The notes: a model not told the origin generated them from the sequence alone. A stretch of 64,000 nucleotides of DNA from Mycobacterium sp. ITM-2016-00317 (GCF_002968295.1 NZ_CP134399.1:1922001-1986000); one strand, 5' to 3'. Shown: positions 1-9,922, numbered from the stretch's first letter. Numbers and translations: made by a program.

Positions 1-1640
1 CAGATCGCCCGGGTCGGAACCGAGTTCGCGGACGAAGCTCTTGTCGATCTTGAGGGTGTCCACGGGCAGTGACTTCAGATGGGACAGCGCGCTGTACCCG
101 GTGCCGAAGTCGTCGATGGCGATGCGCACGCCGGCCTCCTGGAGGCCGTGGAGGGTGACGCGGGTGGTCTCGATGTCCTGCACGACGACGCTCTCGGTGA
201 TCTCCAGGCAGATCGAGCCCTTCTCGAGTCCGAACTCCTCGACGATCACCGCGACCGCGTCGACGAAGCCGTCGGTGACCAGCTGCACCGGGGAGACGTT
301 GATGCGCATCACCGCGTCGGTGCCGATGCCCCGTGAGCGCCAGGCGGCGAAATCTGCGCATGCCGCACGCATCACCCAGCGGCCCAATTCGCCTGCCAGG
401 TTGATGGATTCGGCGACACCGATGAACGACTCGGGAGACAGCAGTCCACGCGTCGGGTGCTGCCAGCGGACCAGGGCTTCGCATGCCAGGATCTCGCCCG
501 TTCGCATGTCGACTTCGGGGAGGTAGTGCAGTAGCAGGGCGCCGTTCTCGATGACACTCTGCAGATGCAGCTCGATGTCGTTGTCGAACTCGTTCTGCAA
601 CGACATGTCGTCGGTGAAGGTGACGATCTTGTTGCCGCCGGAACTCTTCGCGCTCAGCACGGCCTGGTCGGCGCGGCGGAGCAGATCCGAGGTGGTGTCG
701 CGACCCGGAATGCCTTGGGCCACACCGATGCTGACCGTGCGGGTGAGCAACTCTCCGTCGATGGAGACGCGTTCGCACAGCGTCGCCCGCAGGCGGTGCG
801 CGAGCGCTTCGGCCTCCTCGACGGCCATCGGTTCGGCGGGGACCAGGACGAACTCGTCACCGCCGAGACGTGCGATCAGATTGGGGCAGTCCGCACCCCG
901 GCGCAGCCTCTCGGCCAGCACCCGGATGAACCAGTCGCCCGCGGTGTGCCCGAGGTAGTCGTTGATCGCCTTGAGGCGGTCGAGGTCGAAGAACAGCGCC
1001 GACACCGGCCCGGGTTCCCCGGCCGCCAGCCGCTCGTCGAGATGGGCCAACAGGGCCCGGCGGTTGCACAGCCCGGTCAGGTCGTCGTGCTCGGCCAGAT
1101 AGCGCAGTTGTTCCTCGGCCTGCACCCGGGCCTGTACCTGGGCGAACAACGACGCGATCGCTTCGAGGCCGTTGAGTTCCTCGGCGGTCCACTCCCGGTC
1201 GCCGAACTTGATGAACCCGAGCACACCGGTGGTGAGTTCCCCGGAGACCAGGGGAGCGGCCGCCATCGAGGTGGCCGGCACGGCCCGGGTCTCCTCGATG
1301 CGCTTCTGGTAGTCGTCGGTGGCTCGGGGCGGAACACCATCGGCTTCTTGCCGTGCTCGGAGTGCGCGAAGACAGGATCGGCGTCGGCGAAGTACACCAG
1401 CGCGAGCGGGTCCGGGTCGGGCACACCCGGTCGCACGGGCCATTCGGTGACCAGTCGGGACGCGCGGATCTTGTGGTCGTTGTAGCGCAGGAAGCTGACG
1501 TCGACGCCCAGATAGGCGACGAGTTCGGCCAGTACCCGCTGGCTCACCTCGACCGAGGTCGCGGCGTTGGCCGCCATCAACTTGGTGGCCACCGAGGTGA
1601 CCACCAGGTCGAGACTGCGGAGCGTGTCGCTTTCAGGCAT
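1..1640 (-). CDS. GAF-GGDEF-EAL cyclic-di-GMP protein (frameshifted, cut by window edge)
   Basis: Makes and breaks the second messenger cyclic-di-GMP: a GGDEF diguanylate cyclase domain followed by an EAL phosphodiesterase domain, behind a GAF-like sensor. It matches the mycobacterial DcpA / Rv1354c type. The GAF-like part spans about residues 30-150. An intact GGDEF (ARLGGDEFVLVP) lies near residue 260, EAL (CEALVRWQHP) near 387 and DDFGTGYSAL near 507. The gene runs off the left edge just after KIDKSFVREL. The frame breaks near position 1320, where FRPEP is followed out of frame by TDDYQKRIEE; one added base restores it, so this may be a sequencing error. ATG at 1640 was chosen, 7 bp after the preceding gene; a TTG at 1670 is possible. 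Both active-site signatures are intact, so both activities are plausible. Confidence 0.88.
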
Positions 1641-1647
1641 CGTGAAG

Positions 1648-3823
1648 TCAGAATACGGGGGCGTCAGCAAAAGTGACGGGACGCCGTCTACTGCGCACCG
1701 AGGCCGGTGGTGCGACGGTGAGTCGCAGGATCAGCGCGATCACCTCGCCCGGTTCCTCGGCCGTCAGGTCCCGGAACCGTGATTGCAGATCGCCGAGCTG
1801 CGGCGCGAAACGCGGTGAGAGCTCTTCGAGTTCGTCGCGGCCATGGGCGTAGAGGAAGACGGGGGAGATCGGCTGCACCGCCAGCCCGTGCTGCTGCGCG
1901 GCGATCCACACGGCCTCGGTTGCCGAACCGCCCCTTGCGTAACCGGTCAGCGAAGGATCGTCGGTCATCACCATCGCAAGCGCGGAACAGCCGGCGATGC
2001 GGGCACGGGTGTCGGCGCCCAGCACCGCCCCAGCGTCCCAGGCGTTGAGCAGCGCCATGACATCGGGCCAGGCGCAGGATGTCGAGCGTGCCGAGTTCGG
2101 CGGCGCCCAGCTCCAGGCTGCGCACGTCGATGCCGAAATCGGGCAAATCGTCTCCCGCCCAGCGCAGCTCCGAGGCCATGTCCGCGTGCAGACGCGGCGT
2201 CAGATAGCGAATGCGGTCGGTCTCGGCCAACAGCGCGGAGATCCCGGTCAGCACGTCCCGGTCACCGACCAGTTTGAGCCGGGCACCCTCCCGTTGCGCC
2301 GCCGCCCGCAGTGCGTCCGCCACCGGCGCGTCCACCGCCGAGGGCGTGCCGTGTCGGCGGTTGGTCTCCCGGGTGGACAGCGCCGGATACAGCGCGGCCA
2401 GTTCGTCGTCGGCGCCCTCGGTGAGTTCGATCACAGTGGTCAGCGGTGCGTGCCCGTCGCCCTCCCGGAAGGTCACCGCACCGAGCATCTGGTGGGCGGC
2501 CGCGGCGACCCGGGCGTTGAACGCCGCGGCCCCGACGGCCACCGCGCTGCCGCGCAGCCCGACGTCGATCGTGGACTGGTAGTGCGGGTCCAGTCGGATC
2601 GTGACGGCATTGCGGGCCGTCTCGATGCGCCAGGGCTGCACATTGCCGCCCGACGGCGCCTGGTTGGCGGCCAGGGCCACCGCGTGCACCGCGTCCCGGA
2701 CATCGGAGCCGTCCCCCGGCGAAGCCGGTTCCCACTGCGGCGGAGCCGGTTCCCACCGGGGCGGCGACGGCAGGTGCAACGGGTCGGTGAGCCCGTCCAG
2801 CGCCGCCGCCGTGTCGATCCGCACCCGCCCCGACGAAAGTGGTTCGCCGAGGCCGATTCTGCGAATCGCCTCGGCGACCGCCGCGGCGCCGACGAGCACG
2901 TCGCCGACCAGTTGCGGCCACGTCGACAGGCTCTGTCCCACCTCGACGAGGGACGCGGCACCGCGCGCGGACAGGTTCGCCCCGTCGACCAGGCGCAACA
3001 CGTACGGGATCTTCTCCCGGCTGTCCAGACCGGCGAGCATCGCGGCGTCGACGTCGCCGAGCAGTCCGTGGAAGATCGGCCTGTCCGGTTGGAGGTCGAA
3101 TCTCTCGATGTCGATCAGGCCGCGGTCACTGGTGGCCATCAGCACCGGCTGCCGGCGTCGCCGCGCCTCTTCGCGGACGAGCGCTTTGACGTCGAGCGAG
3201 TCACATTCCTCGACCACCACGTCGAGACCGTCGAGGAACCCGGCGATCGTGTCCGGGGTCAGGCCTGAATCCACCACGTGCACAGTGATGTACGGGTCGA
3301 CCTCGGCGATCCTGCGGGCGGCGATGTGCGCCTTGTTCTCGCCGATGTCGAACACCGATGCCGGAACACGGTTGAGATTCGACAATTCCAGTTCGTCGAA
3401 GTCGGCGAGGCGCAGCTCGCCGCACATCCCCTGCATCGCCAACGTGTGGGCCACCGCGTGCCCGACGCTGAGGCCGACCACCCCGATGCGCAACGTGCCG
3501 AGTCTCTCCTGTTCCTGCGCGGTGATCAGGTTGCGGTTGCGGTCCGAGCGCACCCGCGCGTAGCCGCGTGGACCGAGGATGCCGACGACGGTGCGCCGCC
3601 ACGGGTAGTACGCCCAGCGCCGCGGCTCGTCGGTCAACTCGGGTGGCGGTGCCGGCAGTAGCCCGGCCAGCGTCTTGGCCTGTTCGGCGCTGTGGTCGAC
3701 GAAGGTGACGGCCGGGTCCTCGCGCAGGGAGCGCAGGGTTTCCCGGTAGGCCGGATCGGCGGGATCGAGGACGGTAGCGCCGGCGGCGTCATCTGGATAG
3801 GCACGAGAGTGCTCGAAGCTCAC
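1648..3823 (-). CDS. moeY: ThiF-nitroreductase fusion protein, Rv1355c/MoeY-like (frameshifted)
   Basis: A two-domain protein with an E1-like ThiF/MoeB adenylating domain (about residues 85-320) followed by an FMN nitroreductase-like domain (about 375 to the end). The first shows a Rossmann segment GVVGLSVGHAVAH and DFDELELSNLNRV; no zinc-binding CxxC pairs are evident. The second shows NQAPSGGNVQPWRI, the usual nitroreductase entry motif. M. tuberculosis Rv1355c, named MoeY, has the same order and about the same length (restored length about 724 residues). A role in molybdopterin biosynthesis is only the historical annotation; the reaction is unknown. As read, the frame breaks near position 2070: frame one gives LRLARCHG, while the next frame continues PDVMALLNAWDAGAVLG to a stop at 1648. 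Removing one base restores LRRPDVMALL. The GTG start overlaps the upstream stop by 4 bp, so the two are probably co-transcribed. Confidence 0.85.
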
Positions 3824-4569
3824 AGGGCATTATCGCGCAGCTCGTCAATTTGCCCGGCAACGACTCGCGAGCGTTCCATCGCCATGATCTCGCTGAAGAT
3901 CTTCGACACCTGGGCGGGCTCGGCGTGCTGGATGAACGCCCGGCGGTCCCACCACATCATCTTGGTGCGGTAGCGCGGGTCCGGGTACGGGGTGGCCGGA
4001 ATGGCCGCGACCACGCCGCCGGAGGACCGCCACTTGTCGAGCACGTGCGGCGCCGAGGTGGCCATGCAGAACTGCACGTCCATCGCCGCCATCGCATGGA
4101 AACCGCTACGCGCCAGCGCGCGGGTCACCCCCTTGGTGCGGCTCGGATCGTCGGTCACGAATGCCGACTTCATCTCGAGGATGCCGAACGGCGCGCGGTC
4201 GTCGATCATCTTGCGCACCGCGGCCAGCCCCGGCTGGCCGTCCCACTCGACGACCGCGTGCGAGTCGTCGGCACCGGTGAGCGGGCCCTTGGCGCGGACG
4301 CCGCCGATCACCTGTCCTGCCGCGTCGAGTGCCGCCCAGAACAGCGCGGTGTCGTGGCCGTCGCTGATCTCGTCGACGTCGAGAGCCATCTCGACCCCGT
4401 GCTTGCGGTAACTGCGTTCGGCGCCTCTGAGATACTGCATCCACAGGTCGGGATCGAGATCCGGCTGCGACATCACCAATGTGCATTCCGCATCGGCGTC
4501 CCACCAGCTGTGGTTACTCGCGAGTTCGAAATCGTGGGCACGCAGGGATTCGATCGAAGCAATTGACAC
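3820..4569 (-). CDS. GNAT-like acyltransferase family protein of unknown substrate
   Basis: About 249 residues. I do not recognise a characterised relative. The C-terminal half has the look of a GNAT N-acyltransferase: a strand ending ILEMKSAFVTDD, then SRTKGVTRALARSG, which resembles the acyl-CoA pyrophosphate loop and following helix, then a strand-helix pair (MDVQFCMATSAP, VLDKWRSSGG). A GTG start at 4569 sits 6 bp after an AAAGGA ribosome site. An ATG at 4575 is in frame but directly abuts that site. The stop overlaps the MoeY-like start by 4 bp, so this is the first gene of a three-gene operon ending in the cyclic-di-GMP protein. Function is open. Confidence 0.7.
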   Translation of the reverse strand: MSIASIESLRAHDFELASNHSWWDADAECTLVMSQPDLDPDLWMQYLRGAERSYRKHGVEMALDVDEISDGHDTALFWAALDAAGQVIGGVRAKGPLTGADDSHAVVEWDGQPGLAAVRKMIDDRAPFGILEMKSAFVTDDPSRTKGVTRALARSGFHAMAAMDVQFCMATSAPHVLDKWRSSGGVVAAIPATPYPDPRYRTKMMWWDRRAFIQHAEPAQVSKIFSEIMAMERSRVVAGQIDELRDNAL

Positions 4570-5173
4570 AGTCATTCCTTTCGAGGGTGTTGGCAACTCA
4601 GAAAAGCGATGACACCGGCTGCCAACTATCTGATCCGGTGCCACTCGTTATATGGCGACACTAAGTATGTCGCTGCCGGTCACTCCATTTCTAGCTAGGC
4701 GGCAAATATTTTCTCCTTTTCGATTTATGGACATCAAAACCCGTGATTACGGATAGCCGTGACGGTCGGTTGGCAACAGAAATTCGGGCGCTCTCGACTG
4801 CCGTCACCGTGACAATTCCAAGCTGCTGAACACCTGGCGACGTGCAAACTGTTCAATCTGCGTGGCAGTCAGTTTCCGGTGGCGCTGCAGCTAACTGTCG
4901 AACGCGGGCCGCCGCGGGCGGTGGTGCGCAATCCCGGTAAGTTACCGGCCGATGACACCGGGTTGGCGAGAATATGACATTGCAAACGCAAATTATTTGC
5001 TGACGGAACAATGTGCAATGGGTCGCGCCACCTCGTGGGGGGCCCGGACTCGGTCGTGGGTATCGGTCGGTCCGAGATGTGCCGGTGCCGTTGTGGCACT
5101 GTGAATGCTGCAAACTCGCATGCGGCGCAACCGCTTGTCGTTGCCGCCGGCGCCCGGGTCAAAGGAGACAACG
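4570..5173. promoter_or_regulatory. 604-bp divergent intergenic region with several palindromes
   Basis: No convincing gene lies here; the ORFs across it have no start context or family match. The stretch is clearly more AT-rich than the coding DNA, especially 4685-4740. It separates the minus operon starting at 4569 from the MaoC gene at 5174. Three inverted repeats stand out: CCGGTAA-G-TTACCGG at 4934-4948, GCAAAT-T-ATTTGC at 4988-5000, and ACATTG (4977-4982) facing CAATGT (5009-5014), which encloses the second. These look like operator half-sites for the MaoC promoter. No regulator can be assigned. Confidence 0.5.
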
Positions 5174-5626
5174 TTGAAGAAGTTCAAGGATCTCGCCGAG
5201 TTCGTCGCTGCCGAGGGCACCCAGCTCGGCCCAACCGAATGGCTGGAGATCACCCAGGACCGGGTCAACTTGTTCGCTGACGCCACCGACGACCACCAGT
5301 GGATCCACGTCGATCCCGAGCGGGCCGCCACCGGCCCCTTCGGCGGCACGATCGCCCACGGGCTGCTGACGCTCTCGCTACTGCCGCACTTCACCCATCA
5401 GCTCTACTCGGTCGACAACGTCGCGATGGCCATCAACTACGGCTACAACAAGGTCCGTTTCATCACGCCGGTCCGGGTCGGGGCGAAGCTGCGCGCCCGT
5501 GCGGAGATCACCGCGGTCAACCAGCTCGACAACGCGGTGCAGGCCACTGTCAGCACGACGGTGGAGATCGAGGGTGCGGACAAGCCCGCCGCGGTCGCCG
5601 AGTCGATCGTGCGATTCATCGGCTGA
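5174..5626 (+). CDS. MaoC-family (R)-specific enoyl-CoA hydratase
   Basis: A 150-residue single-hotdog MaoC dehydratase, very like mycobacterial HtdZ/Rv0130, which hydrates trans-2-enoyl-CoA to (R)-3-hydroxyacyl-CoA. The hydratase-2 motif is intact: FADATDDHQWIHVDPERA, then TIAHGLLTLSLLPHF, supplying the catalytic Asp and His near residues 37-42. The start is TTG at 5174, 6 bp after an AAAGGAG ribosome site; in-frame starts further upstream lack such a site. It stands alone, 90 bp before the flavin monooxygenase, which has its own promoter. The long palindrome-rich leader suggests control by a dedicated regulator. Confidence 0.88.
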   Translation: MKKFKDLAEFVAAEGTQLGPTEWLEITQDRVNLFADATDDHQWIHVDPERAATGPFGGTIAHGLLTLSLLPHFTHQLYSVDNVAMAINYGYNKVRFITPVRVGAKLRARAEITAVNQLDNAVQATVSTTVEIEGADKPAAVAESIVRFIG

Positions 5627-5665
5627 CAGCCGGGGGTCCACGTCGCCGACGGGTGTCAGGAACCA

Positions 5666-5694
5666 TTGACGTTCGTCAAAAACGTTCCTAGATT
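5666..5694 (+). promoter_or_regulatory. Promoter with palindromic -35 region ahead of flavin monooxygenase operon
   Basis: TTGACG at 5666-5671 and TAGATT at 5689-5694 are separated by 17 bp, a near-consensus primary sigma promoter. The -35 hexamer is the left arm of a perfect inverted repeat, TTGACG-TT-CGTCAA (5666-5679), which could be an operator. Transcription would start near 5701, about 16 bp before the GTG start at 5717. Confidence 0.6.
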
Positions 5695-5716
5695 GCCAGG
5701 TGGCGTGAGGAGCGAC

Positions 5717-7057
5717 GTGGACCAGACACACCCCAGGGTTGCGGTGATCGGTGCCGGGATCAGCGGATTGACCGCAGGCAAGATGCTCAAGGACTACGGG
5801 GTCGACTACACGACGTTCGAGGCCAGTGACCGCATCGGCGGCAATTGGGCGTTCGGAAATCCGAACGGCCGCAGCAGCGCCTACCGGTCACTGCACATCG
5901 ACACCTCCAAGGACCGGTTGTCCTTCAAGGACTTCCCGATGCCCGGGCACTATCCGTCGTTCCCGCACCACACCCAGGTGAAGGCGTATCTGGATGCCTA
6001 CGCGGAGGCGTTCGGGCTGCTCGAGAACATCGAGTTCGGCAACGGGGTGGTGCACGCAGCGCCGGACGGGGACGGTGGCTGGCGGATTCGGGACCAGGCC
6101 GGGGCCGAGCGCAGTTTCGACCTGCTGGTGGTCGCCAACGGCCATCACTGGGATCCGCGCCTGGCCGAGTTTCCCGGCTCGTTCGCCGGCGAGACGATCC
6201 ACTCGCACTCCTACATCGACCCCGGTACGCCGCTGGAGCTCACCGGCAAGCGGATCCTGGTGGTCGGCATCGGCAACAGTGCCGCCGACATCACCGTCGA
6301 GTTGTCGTCGAGAGCGCTGCGCAACGAGGTGACGCTGTCCACCCGGTCCTCGGCGTGGATCGTGCCCAAGTACATCGCCGGACGCCCGGGGGACACGTTC
6401 TGGCGCACCTCGCCCCATCTGCCGTTGTCGTGGCAGCGCAAGGCCGTCCAGTTGGTGGCCCCGATGCTGGGCACCGACCCGACGATGTACGGGTTGCCCC
6501 CAGCCGACCACAAGTTGTTCGAGGCCCATCCGACGCAGTCGGTGGAACTGCCGTTGCGGCTCGGCTCGGGCGACGTGACCCCGAAGCCCAACGTCGCCCG
6601 CCTCGACGGCCACACGGTCCATTTCGTCGACGGCACGTGTGCCGACTTCGACGTCATCATCTACGCGACCGGCTACAACATCACGTTTCCGTTCTTCGAT
6701 CCCGAGTTCGTCAGTGCGCCCGACAACGCCATCCGGCTCTACAAGCGGATGTTCAAGCCGGGCATCGACAACCTCGTGTTCATGGGGTTCGCCCAGGCGG
6801 TGCCCACACTTTTCCCGTTCGTCGAGTGTCAGGCCCGGCTGCTGGCGGCCTACGCGGTCGGGCGCTATGCGCTGCCGCCCGTGCACGAGATGGAGCAGAC
6901 CATCGACGCCGATCAACAGTTGCACGCGGGCCACTGCACCGACCGGCCGCGGCACACCCAGCAGGTCGACTACTTCGTCTACGAACACGATCTGCTCAAG
7001 CGGGAGATCCCGGCGGGCATGAAACGCGCGCAGCGCGGTGCGGCGGTGGCCCGGTGA
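5717..7057 (+). CDS. Flavin-containing monooxygenase (class B)
   Basis: NAD(P)H- and FAD-dependent monooxygenase of 446 residues. It has an N-terminal FAD-binding motif (VIGAGISGLTAG, residue 11 on), the FMO fingerprint FxGxxxHxxxY (FAGETIHSHSY, about residue 155), a second Rossmann motif (VVGIGNSAADI, about 181) and a C-terminal ATGYN. Tyr rather than Trp-Pro in the fingerprint points to the FMO branch rather than a classical Baeyer-Villiger enzyme, but several bacterial FMOs oxidise ketones, so lactone formation cannot be excluded. The GTG start at 5717 follows GAGGAG. The stop overlaps the GTG of the downstream alpha/beta hydrolase by 4 bp; a monooxygenase with an esterase partner suits ester or lactone formation then hydrolysis. 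Confidence 0.88.
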   Translation: MDQTHPRVAVIGAGISGLTAGKMLKDYGVDYTTFEASDRIGGNWAFGNPNGRSSAYRSLHIDTSKDRLSFKDFPMPGHYPSFPHHTQVKAYLDAYAEAFGLLENIEFGNGVVHAAPDGDGGWRIRDQAGAERSFDLLVVANGHHWDPRLAEFPGSFAGETIHSHSYIDPGTPLELTGKRILVVGIGNSAADITVELSSRALRNEVTLSTRSSAWIVPKYIAGRPGDTFWRTSPHLPLSWQRKAVQLVAPMLGTDPTMYGLPPADHKLFEAHPTQSVELPLRLGSGDVTPKPNVARLDGHTVHFVDGTCADFDVIIYATGYNITFPFFDPEFVSAPDNAIRLYKRMFKPGIDNLVFMGFAQAVPTLFPFVECQARLLAAYAVGRYALPPVHEMEQTIDADQQLHAGHCTDRPRHTQQVDYFVYEHDLLKREIPAGMKRAQRGAAVAR

Positions 7058-7962
7058 CGCGATCCGAGATCAGCTTCCGCAGCGGGGCCGACGCGTGCAG
7101 TGCATGGCACTTCCCGGCCGGTGGCGACCTGCGACCGGTGATCGTGATGGCGCACGGGTTCGGCGGCACGAAGGACTCCGGGCTCGAACCGTTCGCCCGG
7201 CACTTCGCCGCGGCGGGCATCGACGTGCTCGCGTTCGACTACCGCGGCTTCGGTGCATCGGGAGGCTTTCCCCGCCAATCTCTTTCGATCGCGAGGCAGA
7301 TCGACGACTACCACGCGGCCGTCGAGGCGGCCAAGACCCTCGACGGGGTGGACCCCGCCCGCATCGCGCTGTGGGGGGCGTCGTTCTCCGGCGGACACGT
7401 GATCCGGGTGGCCGCCGAACGCGACGACATCGGCGCGGTCATCGCGTTGACGCCGCTGACGAGCGGCCTGGCGGTCAGCCGCGCCGCCGCGTCGTCCCGG
7501 GATCTCGTGACATCGCTGCGCTGGACCCTCACCGGGGTCAAGAGCCGACTGGCCGTGCGACGGGGCGGTGCGCCCACCCTGATGCCGCTGGTGTCCCCGG
7601 TCGGCGAGCCCGGCGCGCTGGCCCTCGACGGCGCGTACGACAGTTACACCGCAATGGCCGGCCCGACATGGCGCAACGAGATCGACTGTGCCGTCGGCCT
7701 CGAGGTGGTCGGGGTGCGCACCACGGCGGCGGCCAAGAAGCTGCGCACTCCGCTGCTGGTGCAGATCGCCCACTTCGACCGGTACGTCCCGGCATCGGCG
7801 GTCGCCGCGACGGCCGAAGCCGGCCGGGCGCAGGTGCACCACTACCCGTGCGACCACTTCGACGTCTGGCCCGGCAGCGACTGGTTCGACAAGACCGTCA
7901 GCGACCAGGCCGCATTCCTGGCCAGGACGTTCTCAGTAGTGCGTGGAGCCCTGGTCGACTGA
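7054..7962 (+). CDS. Alpha/beta-hydrolase fold protein
   Basis: A 302-residue soluble alpha/beta hydrolase. The oxyanion segment is MAHGFGGTKDSG, the nucleophile elbow is GASFSGG (Ser near residue 110), a likely acid lies in FDRYVP and the catalytic His in CDHFDVW near residue 269. The family includes esterases, lactonases and C-C hydrolases. It is translationally coupled to the flavin monooxygenase (GTGA overlap), so hydrolysis of that enzyme's ester or lactone product is a reasonable inference. Its 3' end overlaps the convergent SDR gene by 30 bp. Confidence 0.82.
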   Translation: MTRSEISFRSGADACSAWHFPAGGDLRPVIVMAHGFGGTKDSGLEPFARHFAAAGIDVLAFDYRGFGASGGFPRQSLSIARQIDDYHAAVEAAKTLDGVDPARIALWGASFSGGHVIRVAAERDDIGAVIALTPLTSGLAVSRAAASSRDLVTSLRWTLTGVKSRLAVRRGGAPTLMPLVSPVGEPGALALDGAYDSYTAMAGPTWRNEIDCAVGLEVVGVRTTAAAKKLRTPLLVQIAHFDRYVPASAVAATAEAGRAQVHHYPCDHFDVWPGSDWFDKTVSDQAAFLARTFSVVRGALVD

Positions 7963-8754
7963 GATCGCGCTCGCGGTGACGAATTTCGACTCGTCGCCGG
8001 CCAGCCAGCACACCGCGTCGGCGATGTCCTCCGGCTCGACCGCCCAGGTCGGCAGGAACGGCGTCATCATGTTCGACAGCTGGGGATTGGTCTCCATCGC
8101 CTTGCCGAGTGCGGAGACCATGTCCCCGGTGCCCATGTCGGTGAGCACCGGGCCCGGGTGCACGCTGTTGACCCGGATCGAGTGCTTGCCCAGTTCGGCG
8201 GCGAACGCGCGGGCCATCCCGGTCACCGCGTGCTTGCTGGCGGTGTAGTGGATCATGAACGGCTGCAACTTGATCCCGGCCGCCGAGCTGATAAGGATGA
8301 TCGATCCGCCCCGGCCGCCGTCGATGATCTTCTGCGCGCCGGCCATCACGGTGTTCCAGGTGCCGGTCACGTTGACGTCCATCACGTCGCGGAAGTCGTC
8401 GGCACTGATCTGGTCCCACGCCTGCGGTGCGGTCACGCCCGCGTTGGCCACGATCACGTCCAGCCGGCCCAGTTCGGCGACGCCCTTGTCGACGGCGGCC
8501 CGCAGGGCTTCGCCGTCGCGGGTGTCGACCGCGGTCGCCAGGATGCGCCGCCCGGTGGCCTCGACGAGGTCGACGGTCTCGGCCAGATCCTCGGGGGTCG
8601 CGTGATCGTAAGGGACGCAGGGCGGTAACGGTCCGGCGATGTCGACGGCGATGATGTCGGCGCCCTCTCGGGCCATCCGCACGGCATGCGCGCGGCCCTG
8701 CCCGCGGGCCGCGCCGGTGATGAACGCGACGCGTCCCTCCAGTCTGCCGCTCAT
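7933..8754 (-). CDS. Mycofactocin-type short-chain dehydrogenase/reductase
   Basis: A 273-residue SDR. The nucleotide motif reads TGAARGQGRAHA and is followed by the extended VDIAGPLPPCVPYD segment typical of the SDR subfamily that uses non-exchangeable NAD and passes electrons to mycofactocin. NAG (VANAGVTAP), the catalytic Ser (ISSAAG) and YxxxK (YTASK) are present. It probably oxidises an alcohol or hydroxyacyl intermediate. The ATG at 8754 overlaps the stop of the upstream acyl-CoA dehydrogenase by 4 bp, so both are made from one message. The mycofactocin assignment rests on subfamily signature only; no mft genes lie in the window. Confidence 0.85.
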   Translation of the reverse strand: MSGRLEGRVAFITGAARGQGRAHAVRMAREGADIIAVDIAGPLPPCVPYDHATPEDLAETVDLVEATGRRILATAVDTRDGEALRAAVDKGVAELGRLDVIVANAGVTAPQAWDQISADDFRDVMDVNVTGTWNTVMAGAQKIIDGGRGGSIILISSAAGIKLQPFMIHYTASKHAVTGMARAFAAELGKHSIRVNSVHPGPVLTDMGTGDMVSALGKAMETNPQLSNMMTPFLPTWAVEPEDIADAVCWLAGDESKFVTASAISVDQGSTHY

Positions 8755-9922
8755 CGGGTGGTCGCCTTCTGTGCCGCTTTCACGAGTCCGCCGCCGAGGA
8801 TCAGCCGCTGGATCTCGCTGGTGCCCTCGTAGAGCCGCAGCAGCCGCACGTCGCGGTAGATCCGCTCGACGGGCACGTCGCGCATGTAGCCGCTGCCGCC
8901 GTGGATCTGCACCGCGAGATCGGCGACCTTGCCTGCCATCTCGGTGCAGAACAGCTTGGCAGCCGACGGTGCGAGCCTGCGGTCCTGGCCGGTGACCCAC
9001 AGCCGTGCCGTGTCGCGCACCAGCGCGCGGCCGGCCATCACGCCGGTCTGCTGGTCGGCGAGCATCGCCTGCACCAGCTGGAATTCGCCGATCGCGGTGC
9101 CGCCCTGGGTCGCGGTCGCGGCGTAGGCCACGGACTCGTCGAGCGCCCGCTGCGCCGTGCCCACCGCCAGTGCGGCGATGTGCACCCGACCGCGTGCCAG
9201 CGACGTCATCGCCGCGCGGTAGCCGATGTCCTCACTGCCGCCGACCAGCGCGGTGTTCGGCACCCGCACGTCGGTGAAGCTGACGTCGGCGGTCCAGGCG
9301 CCTTCCTGGCCCATCTTCTTGTCCTTGGCGCCGACCGTCACGCCCGGCGTGTCGGCGGGCACCAGGAAGACCGCGATCCCGGCGCCCTTGTCGTCGGCCT
9401 GCTCCTGGCGAACGTGACGAACAGGTCGGCATTCGGGGCGTTGGTGATGAATCGCTTCTCGCCGTTGATGATCCAGTCATCGCCGGAGCGCGCGGCCTTG
9501 GTGCGCAGGCCCGACGGGTTGGAGCCGGCGCCCGGCTCGGTGAGCGCGAACGACGCGACGACCTCACCTGAGGCGATCCGTTCCAGCCACGTCGCCTTCT
9601 GCTCATCGGTGCCGTACCCCACCAGGACCTGGCCTGCGATGCCGTTGTTGGTCCCGAACATCGACCGCAGGGCCAGCGAGGTGTAGCCGAGTTCCATGGC
9701 GAGCTCGACGTCCTGGCTCAGGTCCAGCCCCAGACCGCCCCACTCCTGGGGAATCGCATAGCCGAACAGTCCCATGGATTTCGCGGTGTCGCGCAGGTCG
9801 TCGGGCACCCGGTCCTCGGTGAGGATCTCCTGCTCGCGCGGTACCACCGCGGTGCGGACGAACTGGCGCGTCTGCGCCAGGATCTGCTGGAAGTCCTCGT
9901 CGCCGACTTCGGATGTGGTCAT
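8751..9922 (-). CDS. Acyl-CoA dehydrogenase (frameshifted)
   Basis: FAD-dependent acyl-CoA dehydrogenase, 390 residues when restored. The N-terminal half has WGGLGLD, the FAD segment FALTEPGAGSNPSG and WIINGEKRFITNA; the C-terminal half has ALDESVAYA, QIHGGSGYMRD and YEGTSEIQRL with the usual catalytic Glu position. The frame breaks near 9407: VTFAR should continue QEQADDKGAG, and restoring one base in a short G run (9407-9408) rejoins the halves. A sequencing error is the simplest reading. The ATG at 9922 has AGGAG 8 bp upstream. It is the first gene of a two-gene minus operon with the SDR and diverges from the plus operon at 10060. Confidence 0.85.
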
